Part shown: one piece after another, positions 1-5,802 of the stretch
How the letters are laid out: each line of letters opens with the position of its first letter
Position numbering within the stretch: position 1 is the stretch's first letter
Source: Dehalococcoidia bacterium
Lineage (GTDB): Bacteria; Chloroflexota; Dehalococcoidia; Dehalococcoidales; JAUWYK01
NCBI GenBank assembly: GCA_030615865.1
Contig: JAUWYK010000064.1
Coordinates: 1-11,510 of the forward strand
Direction: 5' to 3'
DNA: 11,510 nt
Position numbers and translations under genes: made by a program
The notes under the pieces: generated by a model
The model's database searches: none
The model's input: only the letters and a program-made list of their open reading frames with translations
What the model was told of the DNA's origin: nothing

Positions 1-279
1 GGCCTTAATGATCTCCATATTGCCCAGACCGAATTCTTCCATCAGGGCAAGCGCTGTGCCCTGGGCACAATTCTTGGTAATAAAGTTATATTCCTCGGCC
101 CGCAGTTGAACGCGATCGAGGATCTGCTCCTTGTTGGCCAACATCTCTTTCGGGTTAAGTGTCTTCTTGGGGATCCCCTCTGCAACCAGTTTTTTAATTC
201 TGGCCTCAATCGCCGCCACATCCCAGTCTCTTTCTGCCAGTTCGTCTACCTTTTTCTTTAAGGCCGCATAGTCTGTCAT
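1..279 (-). CDS. C_GCAxxG_C_C family redox-type protein, N-terminal part (runs off the left edge)
   Basis: The gene reads leftward from ATG at 277-279 and stays open for 93 codons to the window edge, so the C-terminus is missing. It starts MTDYAALKKKVDELAERDW, is charged and helical at first, then shows NCAQGTALALMEEFGLGN at about residues 71-88. That is the N(C)AQ...ALxEEFGLG signature of the C_GCAxxG_C_C (putative redox-active, cysteine-rich) family; the remaining cysteines would lie outside the window. A strong Shine-Dalgarno AAGGAGGT lies at 289-296, 9 bases upstream of the ATG, which fixes the start. The gene is preceded by about 280 bp of mostly non-coding DNA and probably has its own promoter (318-346). 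Members are often found in anaerobes, but their biochemical role is unsettled. The family call rests on one motif, so it is good but not certain. Confidence 0.8.
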   Translation of the reverse strand, partial: MTDYAALKKKVDELAERDWDVAAIEARIKKLVAEGIPKKTLNPKEMLANKEQILDRVQLRAEEYNFITKNCAQGTALALMEEFGLGNMEIIKA

Positions 280-317
280 TATATAGTTACCTCCTTTTCA
301 CTTATTCTGAAAGACTA

Positions 318-346
318 AGCATAGCATGATTCGGACTCGTTTTAAA
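318..346 (-). promoter_or_regulatory. Possible sigma70-type promoter for the C_GCAxxG_C_C gene
   Basis: Read on the minus strand, a -35-like TTTAAA (341-346) is followed after 17 bases by TATGCT (318-323), preceded by TG in the extended -10 position. Transcription would start near 311, giving a leader of about 30 nt before the SD and ATG. The -35 matches consensus at only 4 of 6 positions, so this is tentative. Confidence 0.35.
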
Positions 347-375
347 TGGTTAAGGGTAAAGTGCTATTCTAGCCA

Positions 376-564
376 CTAATTTTTATGTATCTGCTGGTAA
401 TTATAAAGCATTTTTAACAACTTAGTAACCTGCTCATTACTAGAGTATTTACGATTGGCGGCACAGAGCATAATATCCTTCATTTCAAGATAATAGAGAT
501 GGAGGATAGGTATATAGAGCTCGATGTTCCGGGATAAATTTATTATTGATATGATAGTTTCCAT
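376..564 (-). CDS. Doubtful small ORF, 62 aa, faintly Spo0E-like
   Basis: A 62-codon minus-strand ORF begins METIISIINLSRN and ends LLKMLYNYQQIHKN. It is rich in Leu, Ile and Tyr. The spacing of hydrophobic residues and the ending LLKMLYNYQ loosely resemble the helical hairpin of Spo0E-type aspartyl-phosphate phosphatases. The diagnostic SQxLD core is not present, however: TKLLK stands in its place. No Shine-Dalgarno sequence precedes the ATG at 562-564. It may be a diverged regulatory peptide, a decayed gene or chance; I give chance about even odds. Confidence 0.22.
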   Translation of the reverse strand: METIISIINLSRNIELYIPILHLYYLEMKDIMLCAANRKYSSNEQVTKLLKMLYNYQQIHKN

Positions 565-833
565 AAGGGTATACTATATTCTTGCTTCCAGCACTGTAGG
601 TAGAATGGTGGCATGGAGCAACGAGCAATACGATGAGGTCAAAAGACGATTAAGAAAGCTTGTATTGTTACCCCATTACACAAAGTAGCGTAATGTTACT
701 CGCTTCTAGCTAGCAACTATATTTCTTTTTATTAGCCCTAAGCCGCGTTTGGCAGAGATAGTTAAGTAACCGAAAGAATTTATTGGAACTGCCACAATGT
801 CCAAGTTCACGCTTGATAAGCTGTGTGGTATGA
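565..833. other. Intergenic stretch with no convincing gene
   Basis: Together with 280-375 this AT-rich region separates the C_GCAxxG_C_C gene from the methyltransferase. It holds a 27-codon ORF on the plus strand (605-688, MVAWSNEQYDEVKRR...) without a good SD. A second short frame from ATG 797-799 (MSKFTLDKLCGMIEN...) runs into the methyltransferase start in a different frame. I see no tRNA, no clear terminator and no strong promoter. Confidence 0.4.
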
Positions 834-1451
834 TTGAAAATGATGTTCATATTCAACTACGAAACCTTGATAGACCCTTTATTAAGGGACATTAGGAAGT
901 TTACTCCTGAGTTCTCTGGTATGAATGCTGGAGACAGGGTATTGGATGTCTGCTGTGGAACTGGGGCGCAAGTTCTTGAGTACGGGCGACGTGGCATCAT
1001 TGCCACAGGGATAGACACAAGCCCAAGTATGTTGAACATAGCTGCAAGAAATAGAATGAGACAAGAGTTGGCAAATGTTTCCTTTCAGCTAGCCGATGCA
1101 ATCAATCTACCTTTTCCGGACGGTTACTTTGACTATGTTTCTGTATCTTTCGGATTGCACGATAAGGAAAAGTCAATTCGGGATAAAGTCATTTCTGAAA
1201 TGAAGAGGGTTGTCAAACAAGAGGGAACCCTTATCTTCATAGATTTCCAAGTTCCATTGCCCAAGAATGTTTGGGCTACGTTTGCAAGGATCATAGAATT
1301 CCTCGCTGGTAGATCCCACTACCAAGGTTTCAAGGATTATCTTAGAAATGGTGGATTAGAGGAGATATTTAAGATTCACGGTTTACATGAAGATTGTAGA
1401 ACTTACTTTAAGGGTGGACTGGTAGTAATTATAAAAGCAAGGAATATCTGA
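834..1451 (+). CDS. Class I SAM-dependent methyltransferase, UbiE/type-11-like
   Basis: The protein is about 205 aa with a seven-strand SAM-binding fold. Motif I is VLDVCCGTGA (about residues 36-45). The ribose-binding acidic residue sits in GIDTSPSML (58-66, D61). The adenine-contacting region is FQLADAINLPFPDGYFD (84-100, D88), followed by VSVSFGLHD. The C-terminal half contains SHYQGFKDYLRNGG, a segment typical of UbiE/COQ5-related enzymes. It is shorter than quinone C-methyltransferases (about 230-250 aa), so the substrate is unknown and it need not act on quinones. The start is uncertain: TTG at 834 is the longest choice, ATG at 840 or 843 are alternatives, and none has a clear SD. It appears to be a single-gene unit, with no same-strand neighbour within 260 bp upstream and a 400-bp gap after it. 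Function class is sure; start and substrate are not. Confidence 0.88.
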   Translation: MKMMFIFNYETLIDPLLRDIRKFTPEFSGMNAGDRVLDVCCGTGAQVLEYGRRGIIATGIDTSPSMLNIAARNRMRQELANVSFQLADAINLPFPDGYFDYVSVSFGLHDKEKSIRDKVISEMKRVVKQEGTLIFIDFQVPLPKNVWATFARIIEFLAGRSHYQGFKDYLRNGGLEEIFKIHGLHEDCRTYFKGGLVVIIKARNI

Positions 1452-1590
1452 ACTAGCATTGCTCATTTTGGCTACTGCCGTTCCACAAGTCATAACTACC
1501 TTAAGCTGCTTGGTTTGTAGCTTATACTGACGACGAGTCACAAAAGAGAGGAGGTGATGTGTCACTAATCATATAAACGAGAACAGGGTA
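1452..1590. other. Intergenic stretch after the methyltransferase
   Basis: No reading frame of note. A clear SD-like GAGGAGGTGATG occurs near 1548-1559 but opens only a few codons, so it may mark a decayed gene start. No strong factor-independent terminator is seen after the methyltransferase stop. Confidence 0.3.
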
Positions 1591-1619
1591 TTGACAGTTA
1601 CCTTGGTAAGGTTTATATT
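1591..1619 (+). promoter_or_regulatory. Strong sigma70-type promoter with a dyad in its spacer, upstream of the permease operon
   Basis: A perfect -35 TTGACA (1591-1596) is separated by 17 bp from TATATT (1614-1619), a 5-of-6 match to the -10 consensus. The spacer GTTACCTTGGTAAGGTT contains the inverted repeats TTACC-N2-GGTAA and ACCTT-N3-AAGGT, so a dimeric regulator could bind between the two hexamers. MerR-type regulators bind at this position, but their promoters usually have 19-20 bp spacers, so I do not assign the family. Start of transcription would be near 1626, giving a leader of about 230 nt before the permease. Confidence 0.6.
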
Positions 1620-1857
1620 AAAACCCAAACATGTAGAAAAACCTTAAGCTAACATATTCTGATTGTGGAATGTGGAAATAAGGATGAAACAAGTGATGCC
1701 TATGGAAGCAGCCCAATCGAGCAGTTAGGAGTTAAAGACGATAAGGAAAGATTGATTATTTTGAAAATTTAGGGAAGGAGGGATTGAGTATAGGAAAAAC
1801 TAAAAAGGGTATTTTATAAACCAATTGCCAAAACTTTTAGAAAAAGGAGGTCATCAA
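1620..1857 (+). other. Long leader of the permease-racemase transcript
   Basis: About 235 nt lie between the promoter and the permease start. The leader contains a 35-codon frame from GTG 1665 to TAG 1770-1772 (begins MECGNKDET) without an obvious SD. It also contains an 11-codon frame, TTG 1784 to TAA 1817-1819 (MSIGKTKKGIL), preceded closely by GGAAGGAGGG (1773-1782). I recognise no riboswitch core. The tiny SD-led frame could be a leader peptide or a remnant; its function is unknown. Confidence 0.3.
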
Positions 1858-3207
1858 GTGGCGCAAGAAGAAAAGGAATTAACCGGGATGGATGCACTGG
1901 CAAGAGACTATGAGAGAGCGCCGGTGCCCGGGATGAGGCAGAAGAGCTGGTATAATGTGGGTATAGTGTGGGGCGGTGTTGCCGCCTGCCTGGCTTGCCT
2001 TATGGTGGGGGGCTTGGTCGGGAGTTGGCTCGACCTTAGGACTGCCGCAATCGCGGTAGTATGTGGCTCTCTGATAACCATGACCATTGGTGCCATTTGT
2101 GCAGTGGTAGGGGCACGGCTAAACCTGTCAACGGCAATGATAACTAGATTTGCCTTCGGCGATTGGGGGGTTTATCTGGTGGCTCTTGTCCTCGCTTTTG
2201 GCTGCTATGGCTGGTTTGCCGTTCAGCTGGGATTGTTCGGTGAGACATTTCAGGCGGGATGGGGGATTATGACCGGGCTTCCCCCGGGGGCGGTAGGCTT
2301 AATTCTAGCCACAATAATCGGTGGCATACTGATGATATCTACTGCCGTCTTCGGCTATCGGGCTTTAGCCTGGCTGAGCTTAATTGCCGTGGTACCCATG
2401 GTTCTGCTGATGATAGCTTCACTGGGTCTGGTCTTAACCGCGCATCCATGGAGTGAGCTGCTGGCGCAAGCACCGGTAAGCCCAATGCCACTGGTTTTTG
2501 TAATTTCAGTAATAGCTGGCGGGTTCATGGTGGGCGCTGTGATTACGCCTGATGTCGCCCGTTATGCTAAAAGCGCTGGTCACTCGGTTTGGGGTGTGGT
2601 TCTCGGCTTCCTTGTTTTCCAGGCTGTGATTATGTACATCGGGACCATCCTGGGTCACGCCGTCGGTGAGTGGGACATCGTAAAGATTATGCTTGGACTG
2701 GGTTGGGGGCTCATTGCCCTGCTGGTATTGATTCTGGCTCAGTGGACATCTAATGACAACAACCTATACTCGGCAGCGTTGGCATTTTCCGTAGTCTTCA
2801 GGCGATGGCCCAAGTGGGTGCTAACCGCAATTGCCGGTGCAATTGGCATAGGGCTGGCTCTGTGGGGGATATATGGCATGTTCGTAAGCTGGCTGCTGGT
2901 GCTATGTATTTTGATACCACCTATAGCCGGGATTTATATTGCTGACTACTTCTTCATAAACCGGGACTTTTACAAATATGAGAACCTGCCTAAAACACCT
3001 AAGGCTCGGTGGTTGATGCTGGGAGCATGGGTAGTTGCCTCATTTATTGCTTACTGCACTACGGCTGCGCCGACCGGATTCGGCTGGTTCACCATAACCC
3101 AAATCCCAGCCATTGACAGCTTCCTAATAGGCTTTGTGCTGGCATTAATCCTGGGCTTGTCGTATAAGAAAGCTAAAGGGGGATGGCCGGAAGCTACACC
3201 AGCATAG
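1858..3207 (+). CDS. NCS1-family permease, CodB-like (cytosine/purine/hydantoin type)
   Basis: The protein has 449 aa and about 12 hydrophobic segments, as usual for nucleobase:cation symporter-1 proteins; it would import a small N-heterocycle across the inner membrane. It follows CodB closely. A cytosolic N-terminus of about 30 residues (ending RAPVPGMRQKSWYNVG) precedes the first membrane segment. TRFAFGDWG lies after TM2 (compare ARFSFG in CodB). QWTSNDNNLYSAALAFS stands where CodB has WTTNDNALYASGLGF, and IPPIAGIYIADYF sits near TM10. The start is set at GTG 1858 because AAGGAGGT (1844-1851) stands 6 bases before it; a TTG at 1825 in the same frame lacks an SD. A racemase follows 30 bp downstream with no deaminase, so the cargo need not be cytosine. 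The hydantoin transporter Mhp1 belongs to the same family, which fits the racemase neighbours. Confidence 0.9.
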   Translation: MAQEEKELTGMDALARDYERAPVPGMRQKSWYNVGIVWGGVAACLACLMVGGLVGSWLDLRTAAIAVVCGSLITMTIGAICAVVGARLNLSTAMITRFAFGDWGVYLVALVLAFGCYGWFAVQLGLFGETFQAGWGIMTGLPPGAVGLILATIIGGILMISTAVFGYRALAWLSLIAVVPMVLLMIASLGLVLTAHPWSELLAQAPVSPMPLVFVISVIAGGFMVGAVITPDVARYAKSAGHSVWGVVLGFLVFQAVIMYIGTILGHAVGEWDIVKIMLGLGWGLIALLVLILAQWTSNDNNLYSAALAFSVVFRRWPKWVLTAIAGAIGIGLALWGIYGMFVSWLLVLCILIPPIAGIYIADYFFINRDFYKYENLPKTPKARWLMLGAWVVASFIAYCTTAAPTGFGWFTITQIPAIDSFLIGFVLALILGLSYKKAKGGWPEATPA

Positions 3208-3225
3208 TGATTCATCTTTAGTTAT

Positions 3226-3240
3226 GGAGGTGAGAGAACG
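3226..3240 (+). promoter_or_regulatory. Ribosome binding site pointing to an ACG start codon
   Basis: GGAGGT at 3226-3231 sits 6 bases before ACG at 3238-3240. The in-frame codons from the upstream TGA (3208-3210) to GTG 3256 include no ATG, GTG or TTG. ATA 3244 and ATT 3253 are other rare-start possibilities but are worse spaced. Confidence 0.6.
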
Positions 3241-3960
3241 AAGATAAAGGTTATTGTGCCCATCATAGTAAGTGAATTTAACCAGGAAGTGAAGAGGGAA
3301 TTTGAGCACTTCGCCGCCGAGGGTACAGAAATAGAGGTGGTGAATCTAGCCAAGGGACCGGCATCTGTTGAGTCTTACTACGATGAAGCCGCTGCCACTC
3401 CGGACATCCTGAGCAAGGTGAAGGAAGCCGAACGGGAAGGGTTTGACGGAGTAATCGTTGACTGTTTCGGGGATGTGGGGGTAAAGGCGGCACGTGAGAT
3501 TACCAATATACCTGTTGTTGGTCCCGGTGCGGTATCCATGGTATTTGCTGCAGCCCTGGGTCATCGCTTCTCGGTGATAACCGTCCTCAAGAACCTGGTG
3601 CCAATGATGAGCGATGCGGCTAAGGTTTTAGGCGTCTACGAAAAATTAGCCTCGGTGAGGTATGTTGGTATCCCGGTTTTGGAGGTGTCGGATAAGGAGA
3701 GATTAAAGAAGGCTTTATACCAGGAGATGCTGAGTGCCATAGAGAAGGATGGTGCCCATGTCCTTGTTCTTGGCTGTACCGGGATGACGGGTGTGGCTTC
3801 AGATTTAAGTCGAATGCTGAAGAAAGCGGGATATGATGTTCCGGTTATAGACCCGTCGGCAGCCTCGTTAAAATTTGCCGAGGCTCTGGTCAGGATGGGG
3901 GTAAAACAGAGCAAGATTACCTATATGGAGCCTCCGGAAAAGGAGAGAACGGGGCTTTAG
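3238..3960 (+). CDS. Asp/Glu/hydantoin-type racemase, apparent ACG start
   Basis: This is a 240-aa member of the Asp/Glu/hydantoin racemase superfamily, cofactor-independent enzymes that use two cysteines as acid and base. The first is in VDCFGDVG (C76), followed by the family block IPVVGPGAVSM; the second is in LVLGCTGMTG (C180). The N-terminus should read (M)KIKVIVPI, the usual first beta strand. No ATG, GTG or TTG is available there. GGAGGT (3226-3231) is followed after 6 bases by ACG (3238-3240), then AAG ATA AAG. The first conventional start is GTG 3256, 24 bases from the SD, and would delete the first strand. Starting at ACG gives 240 aa with C76, exactly matching the paralog at 4114-4836. 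It is co-transcribed with the permease and ends at a strong hairpin. The substrate is unknown; a racemase of hydantoins, allantoin or amino acids are all possible. Confidence 0.88.
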   Translation, partial: TKIKVIVPIIVSEFNQEVKREFEHFAAEGTEIEVVNLAKGPASVESYYDEAAATPDILSKVKEAEREGFDGVIVDCFGDVGVKAAREITNIPVVGPGAVSMVFAAALGHRFSVITVLKNLVPMMSDAAKVLGVYEKLASVRYVGIPVLEVSDKERLKKALYQEMLSAIEKDGAHVLVLGCTGMTGVASDLSRMLKKAGYDVPVIDPSAASLKFAEALVRMGVKQSKITYMEPPEKERTGL

Positions 3961-4002
3961 CTGGTCACTTCGCTCTCTTGGTGGAAGGTAGCCTCTAAGT
4001 GC

Positions 4003-4035
4003 GAAGAGGGTCTCTATCTTGCAGAGACCCTCTTC
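4003..4035. terminator. Bidirectional hairpin between the converging racemase genes
   Basis: GAAGAGGGTCTCT (4003-4015) pairs perfectly with AGAGACCCTCTTC (4023-4035), giving a 13-bp stem with a 7-nt loop. It lies 42 bp after the plus-strand racemase stop and about 80 bp after the minus-strand racemase stop, the expected place for a shared terminator. The T-run is poor on both sides (CATTTG on plus), so termination efficiency is uncertain. Confidence 0.7.
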
Positions 4036-4089
4036 ATTTGTCGAGAAGATAGTTGTAGTAGCGGCTTAAATCTTTTACCCTGCTACCTA
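4003..4089 (-). repeat. Hairpin repeat, copy 1
   Basis: This copy consists of the strong hairpin (4003-4035) plus a tail with GTAGCGGCTTAAATCTT (4058-4074) and TGCTACCTA (4081-4089). The same parts in the same order and spacing recur at 5716-5802. The tail can also fold, GTAGC (4058-4062) with GCTAC (4082-4086). The two copies are about three-quarters identical by eye, with the AGAGGGTCT/AGACCCTCT arms and the 17-base core conserved. Both copies lie on the 3' side of minus-strand genes, hence the strand given. Confidence 0.7.
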
Positions 4090-4113
4090 TGATGATGTTT
4101 GTTGTCTGTCCCT

Positions 4114-4836
4114 CTAATCGCAACCTGTTCTTTCTTTTTCTGGGGGTGGTGGGTAGGTTAACCTTGATTGTGAAGTCTTCATATCAACCAGGATTTCGGC
4201 AAGCTTCAGAGCGACAACTAATGGGTCCACTACCGGTATGTTATAACCTTGGTTAGCCAACTCATGTTTAACTTGGTCTGCCAGTCCCGCCATACCAGTG
4301 CACCCAAGAACAATGACATGTGCTCTATCATCCTCAATTGCCTTTATGGACTCCTTAGTCAGTTTTTCCACTGTCTTTGGTCTGTCCTTCAATTCGAGAA
4401 CTGGCATATCCACTGCTCTTACGCTTGTAAGCTTGGTTGTGCCCAGCTTTGCTGCTATTTTATTAATTAATGGGGCAAGTCTAGATAAAACTGTAACCAC
4501 TGAAAAATTGTGCCCCAGCAGCTGTGCCAGTGCCATAGATGAGCTCCCTGGCCCGATGATGGGAACATCTGTTACTTCTCTGGCTGCATCTACCGCCACA
4601 TCGCCGAAGCAGTTGATAATGATGGCATCTGCTTTATCTGCCACCTCCCTAACCTTTTTGACGACATAAGGTGCGGCTATAACCTCATCATAGCGACATT
4701 CAATAGAGGCAGGACCTTTATCAAGGCTTACCACCCGCAATTGAGTTTCAGCTGATGCCGCTGGTTCAACTTCCCTGATTGTCATCTCTTCAAATTCTTT
4801 ATCTGTTAGCGGGTTTATGATGTATATTGATTTCAT
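4114..4836 (-). CDS. Asp/Glu/hydantoin-type racemase, second paralog
   Basis: The protein has 240 aa and is a paralog of the racemase at 3238-3960. Catalytic-type cysteines are in INCFGDVAV (C76) and VLGCTGMAG. VPIIGPGSSSM and YNIPVVDPLVVALKLAE correspond to the same blocks in the other copy. Both end in PPEKERTG plus one or two residues, an unusual shared tail. I choose ATG 4834-4836 because AAGGAG stands just upstream and the product then aligns from residue 1 with the other racemase. ATG 4849-4851 would add MERRG and has a poorer SD. It is the last gene of the minus-strand operon, 23 bp after the DUF6092-like gene (counting from the chosen start), and is followed by the hairpin repeat. A pair of racemases of one family in one locus suggests two related substrates, or one substrate at two steps. 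The reaction is inferred from family only. Confidence 0.88.
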   Translation of the reverse strand: MKSIYIINPLTDKEFEEMTIREVEPAASAETQLRVVSLDKGPASIECRYDEVIAAPYVVKKVREVADKADAIIINCFGDVAVDAAREVTDVPIIGPGSSSMALAQLLGHNFSVVTVLSRLAPLINKIAAKLGTTKLTSVRAVDMPVLELKDRPKTVEKLTKESIKAIEDDRAHVIVLGCTGMAGLADQVKHELANQGYNIPVVDPLVVALKLAEILVDMKTSQSRLTYPPPPEKERTGCD

Positions 4837-4859
4837 CCCTCTCCTTTCCATTACCTATT

Positions 4860-5168
4860 TTAAGCAGCACCCTCTCTTAGTTTCTGGGTAAAGTCGATAA
4901 CTAATTCATCTAGAAATTTGGTAAAACCTTTCGCATCTTGCATAACCAGGTATTTATTTTCTTCGATTTTCGCTTGTTCCTTTCTCAGGAAGTCATCGGC
5001 TAGACCTTGAGTATCAAGCAGGCTGATGAGTCTCTCCATGGAATCAATCAATCTAAATGGCCCGTATAGCTTCGGTTCCTCAACGCAACCCCGGGCACTG
5101 GTAATCATGTAACAAAATAACTTAAGCAGCTCGTATCTGAGCTTCTCTTCCTCAACCTTACCTTTCAT
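4860..5168 (-). CDS. Small helical protein, DUF6092-like
   Basis: The protein has 102 aa, with no signal peptide and no membrane segment. The N-terminal half carries LLKLFCYMITSARGCVEEP followed by YGPFRLIDSMERLISLL, the SARGxxxEPxxYGPFRLxD pattern I associate with DUF6092, a family of unknown function; that assignment is from memory and unverified. The rest is charged and helical (KYLVMQDAKGFTKFLDEL). Its ATG (5166-5168) overlaps the nitroreductase stop as ATGA, so the two are very probably translationally coupled and may work as a pair, for example a flavoenzyme with a small partner. That pairing is inference. No catalytic residues can be named. Confidence 0.75.
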   Translation of the reverse strand: MKGKVEEEKLRYELLKLFCYMITSARGCVEEPKLYGPFRLIDSMERLISLLDTQGLADDFLRKEQAKIEENKYLVMQDAKGFTKFLDELVIDFTQKLREGAA

Positions 5169-5695
5169 TGGTCGTTTTCTCCTTTTATCCAGCGGATGAC
5201 CGTGTCTTCGACCGTTCTTCTTGATGGGGGATTGGGGATGCTCCTGGGGTAACCTAAGGACACCACTAGCTCAGGAGCAATGTTCTTGGGCAAGTCCAAA
5301 AGTTCCCTTACTGCAGCTTGATTGAATGACCTTATTATGCATGAGCCCAGGCCAAGCTCTATCGCCTCCAGACAGATATTTTGAGCGGCAATGGCGATAT
5401 CCATTATGGACAGTACATCCCTTCCCACCTCCCCTCCCTTATCATAGGCCTTTTTCCTGTCGGCACATAATATCACCAGTGCTGCAGCGTTACCCAACAC
5501 CCCGGGAGAAACAGCTTTTATCCGCTCAATATCTTGTTTTCGCTGAACTATTACTATATTCCAGGCGTGAATATTGCCAGCACTCGGTGCCCAAATTGCA
5601 GCCTCTACTAGCTTTTTCAGCTTGTCCTCTTCAATAGCCTCATCAGTGTAGAATCTAACACTTCTCCTCTTCTTAATGATGTCAAAGACTTGCAT
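5165..5695 (-). CDS. Nitroreductase-family FMN oxidoreductase
   Basis: The protein has 176 aa, the size of small nitroreductase-fold proteins that bind FMN as homodimers and use NAD(P)H or reduced partners. The FMN phosphate-binding motif KRRSVRFYTDE opens the protein (R10, R11, S12, R14). The flavin-contacting APSAGNIHAW follows at about residue 37, then the helix region MDIAIAAQNICLEAIELGLGSC and the closing VVSLGYP. The start ATG 5693-5695 has the SD TGGAGGTT upstream. It is the first gene after the internal hairpin repeat that follows DUF917, and overlaps the next gene by 4 bp. In a catabolic locus such enzymes can reduce or oxidise ring C=C, C=N or nitro groups, or dehalogenate; the sequence does not decide which. 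Confidence 0.9.
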   Translation of the reverse strand: MQVFDIIKKRRSVRFYTDEAIEEDKLKKLVEAAIWAPSAGNIHAWNIVIVQRKQDIERIKAVSPGVLGNAAALVILCADRKKAYDKGGEVGRDVLSIMDIAIAAQNICLEAIELGLGSCIIRSFNQAAVRELLDLPKNIAPELVVSLGYPRSIPNPPSRRTVEDTVIRWIKGENDQ

Positions 5696-5715
5696 TACTT
5701 AACCTCCAAAGGTAA

Positions 5716-5744
5716 AGAGGGTCTCGGCAGGATAAAGACCCTCT
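5716..5744 (-). terminator. Hairpin between DUF917 and nitroreductase genes
   Basis: AGAGGGTCT (5716-5724) pairs with AGACCCTCT (5736-5744) with an 11-nt loop. On the minus strand it follows the DUF917 stop by about 55 nt and precedes the nitroreductase SD by only a few bases. It could be a partial terminator, attenuator or processing site within the operon. No long U-run follows. Confidence 0.5.
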
Positions 5745-5802
5745 CCATTTTATCTAGCAGACAGCCGCTGGTAGCGGCTTAAATCTTCCCTCTTGCTACC
5801 TA
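5716..5802 (-). repeat. Hairpin repeat, copy 2
   Basis: This copy carries the same parts as copy 1: AGAGGGTCT...AGACCCTCT arms, GTAGCGGCTTAAATCTT (5771-5787) and TGCTACCTA (5794-5802). It has an extra perfect small hairpin, AGCCGCT-GGT-AGCGGCT (5763-5779), where copy 1 has only a wobble-paired version (AGTTGT...AGCGGCT). GGTAGC (5770-5775) can alternatively pair with GCTACC (5795-5800). The element begins inside the DUF917 stop codon (CTA at 5800-5802), so gene and repeat abut exactly. Confidence 0.7.

Noticed and set aside
605..688. 27-codon plus-strand ORF starting MVAWSNEQYDEVKRR
   Set aside because: Only a weak SD, no recognisable domain and no neighbour to couple with; probably chance or a remnant.
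1597..1613. MerR-family operator
   Set aside because: The dyad is in the right place, but the 17-bp spacer is normal length, whereas MerR promoters typically have 19-20 bp, and no merR gene is seen.
1665..1772. 35-codon frame from GTG in the permease leader (MECGNKDET...)
   Set aside because: No SD and no recognisable family; described as part of the leader rather than as a gene.
3968..4006. CTTCGC/GCGAAG pairing overlapping the terminator arm, antiterminator-like
   Set aside because: Only 6 bp with a 27-nt loop, far weaker than the 13-bp terminator stem; no evidence of regulated readthrough.
4298..4669. 123-codon plus-strand frame inside the second racemase
   Set aside because: Antisense shadow of a clearly conserved minus-strand gene, with no SD and no family resemblance.
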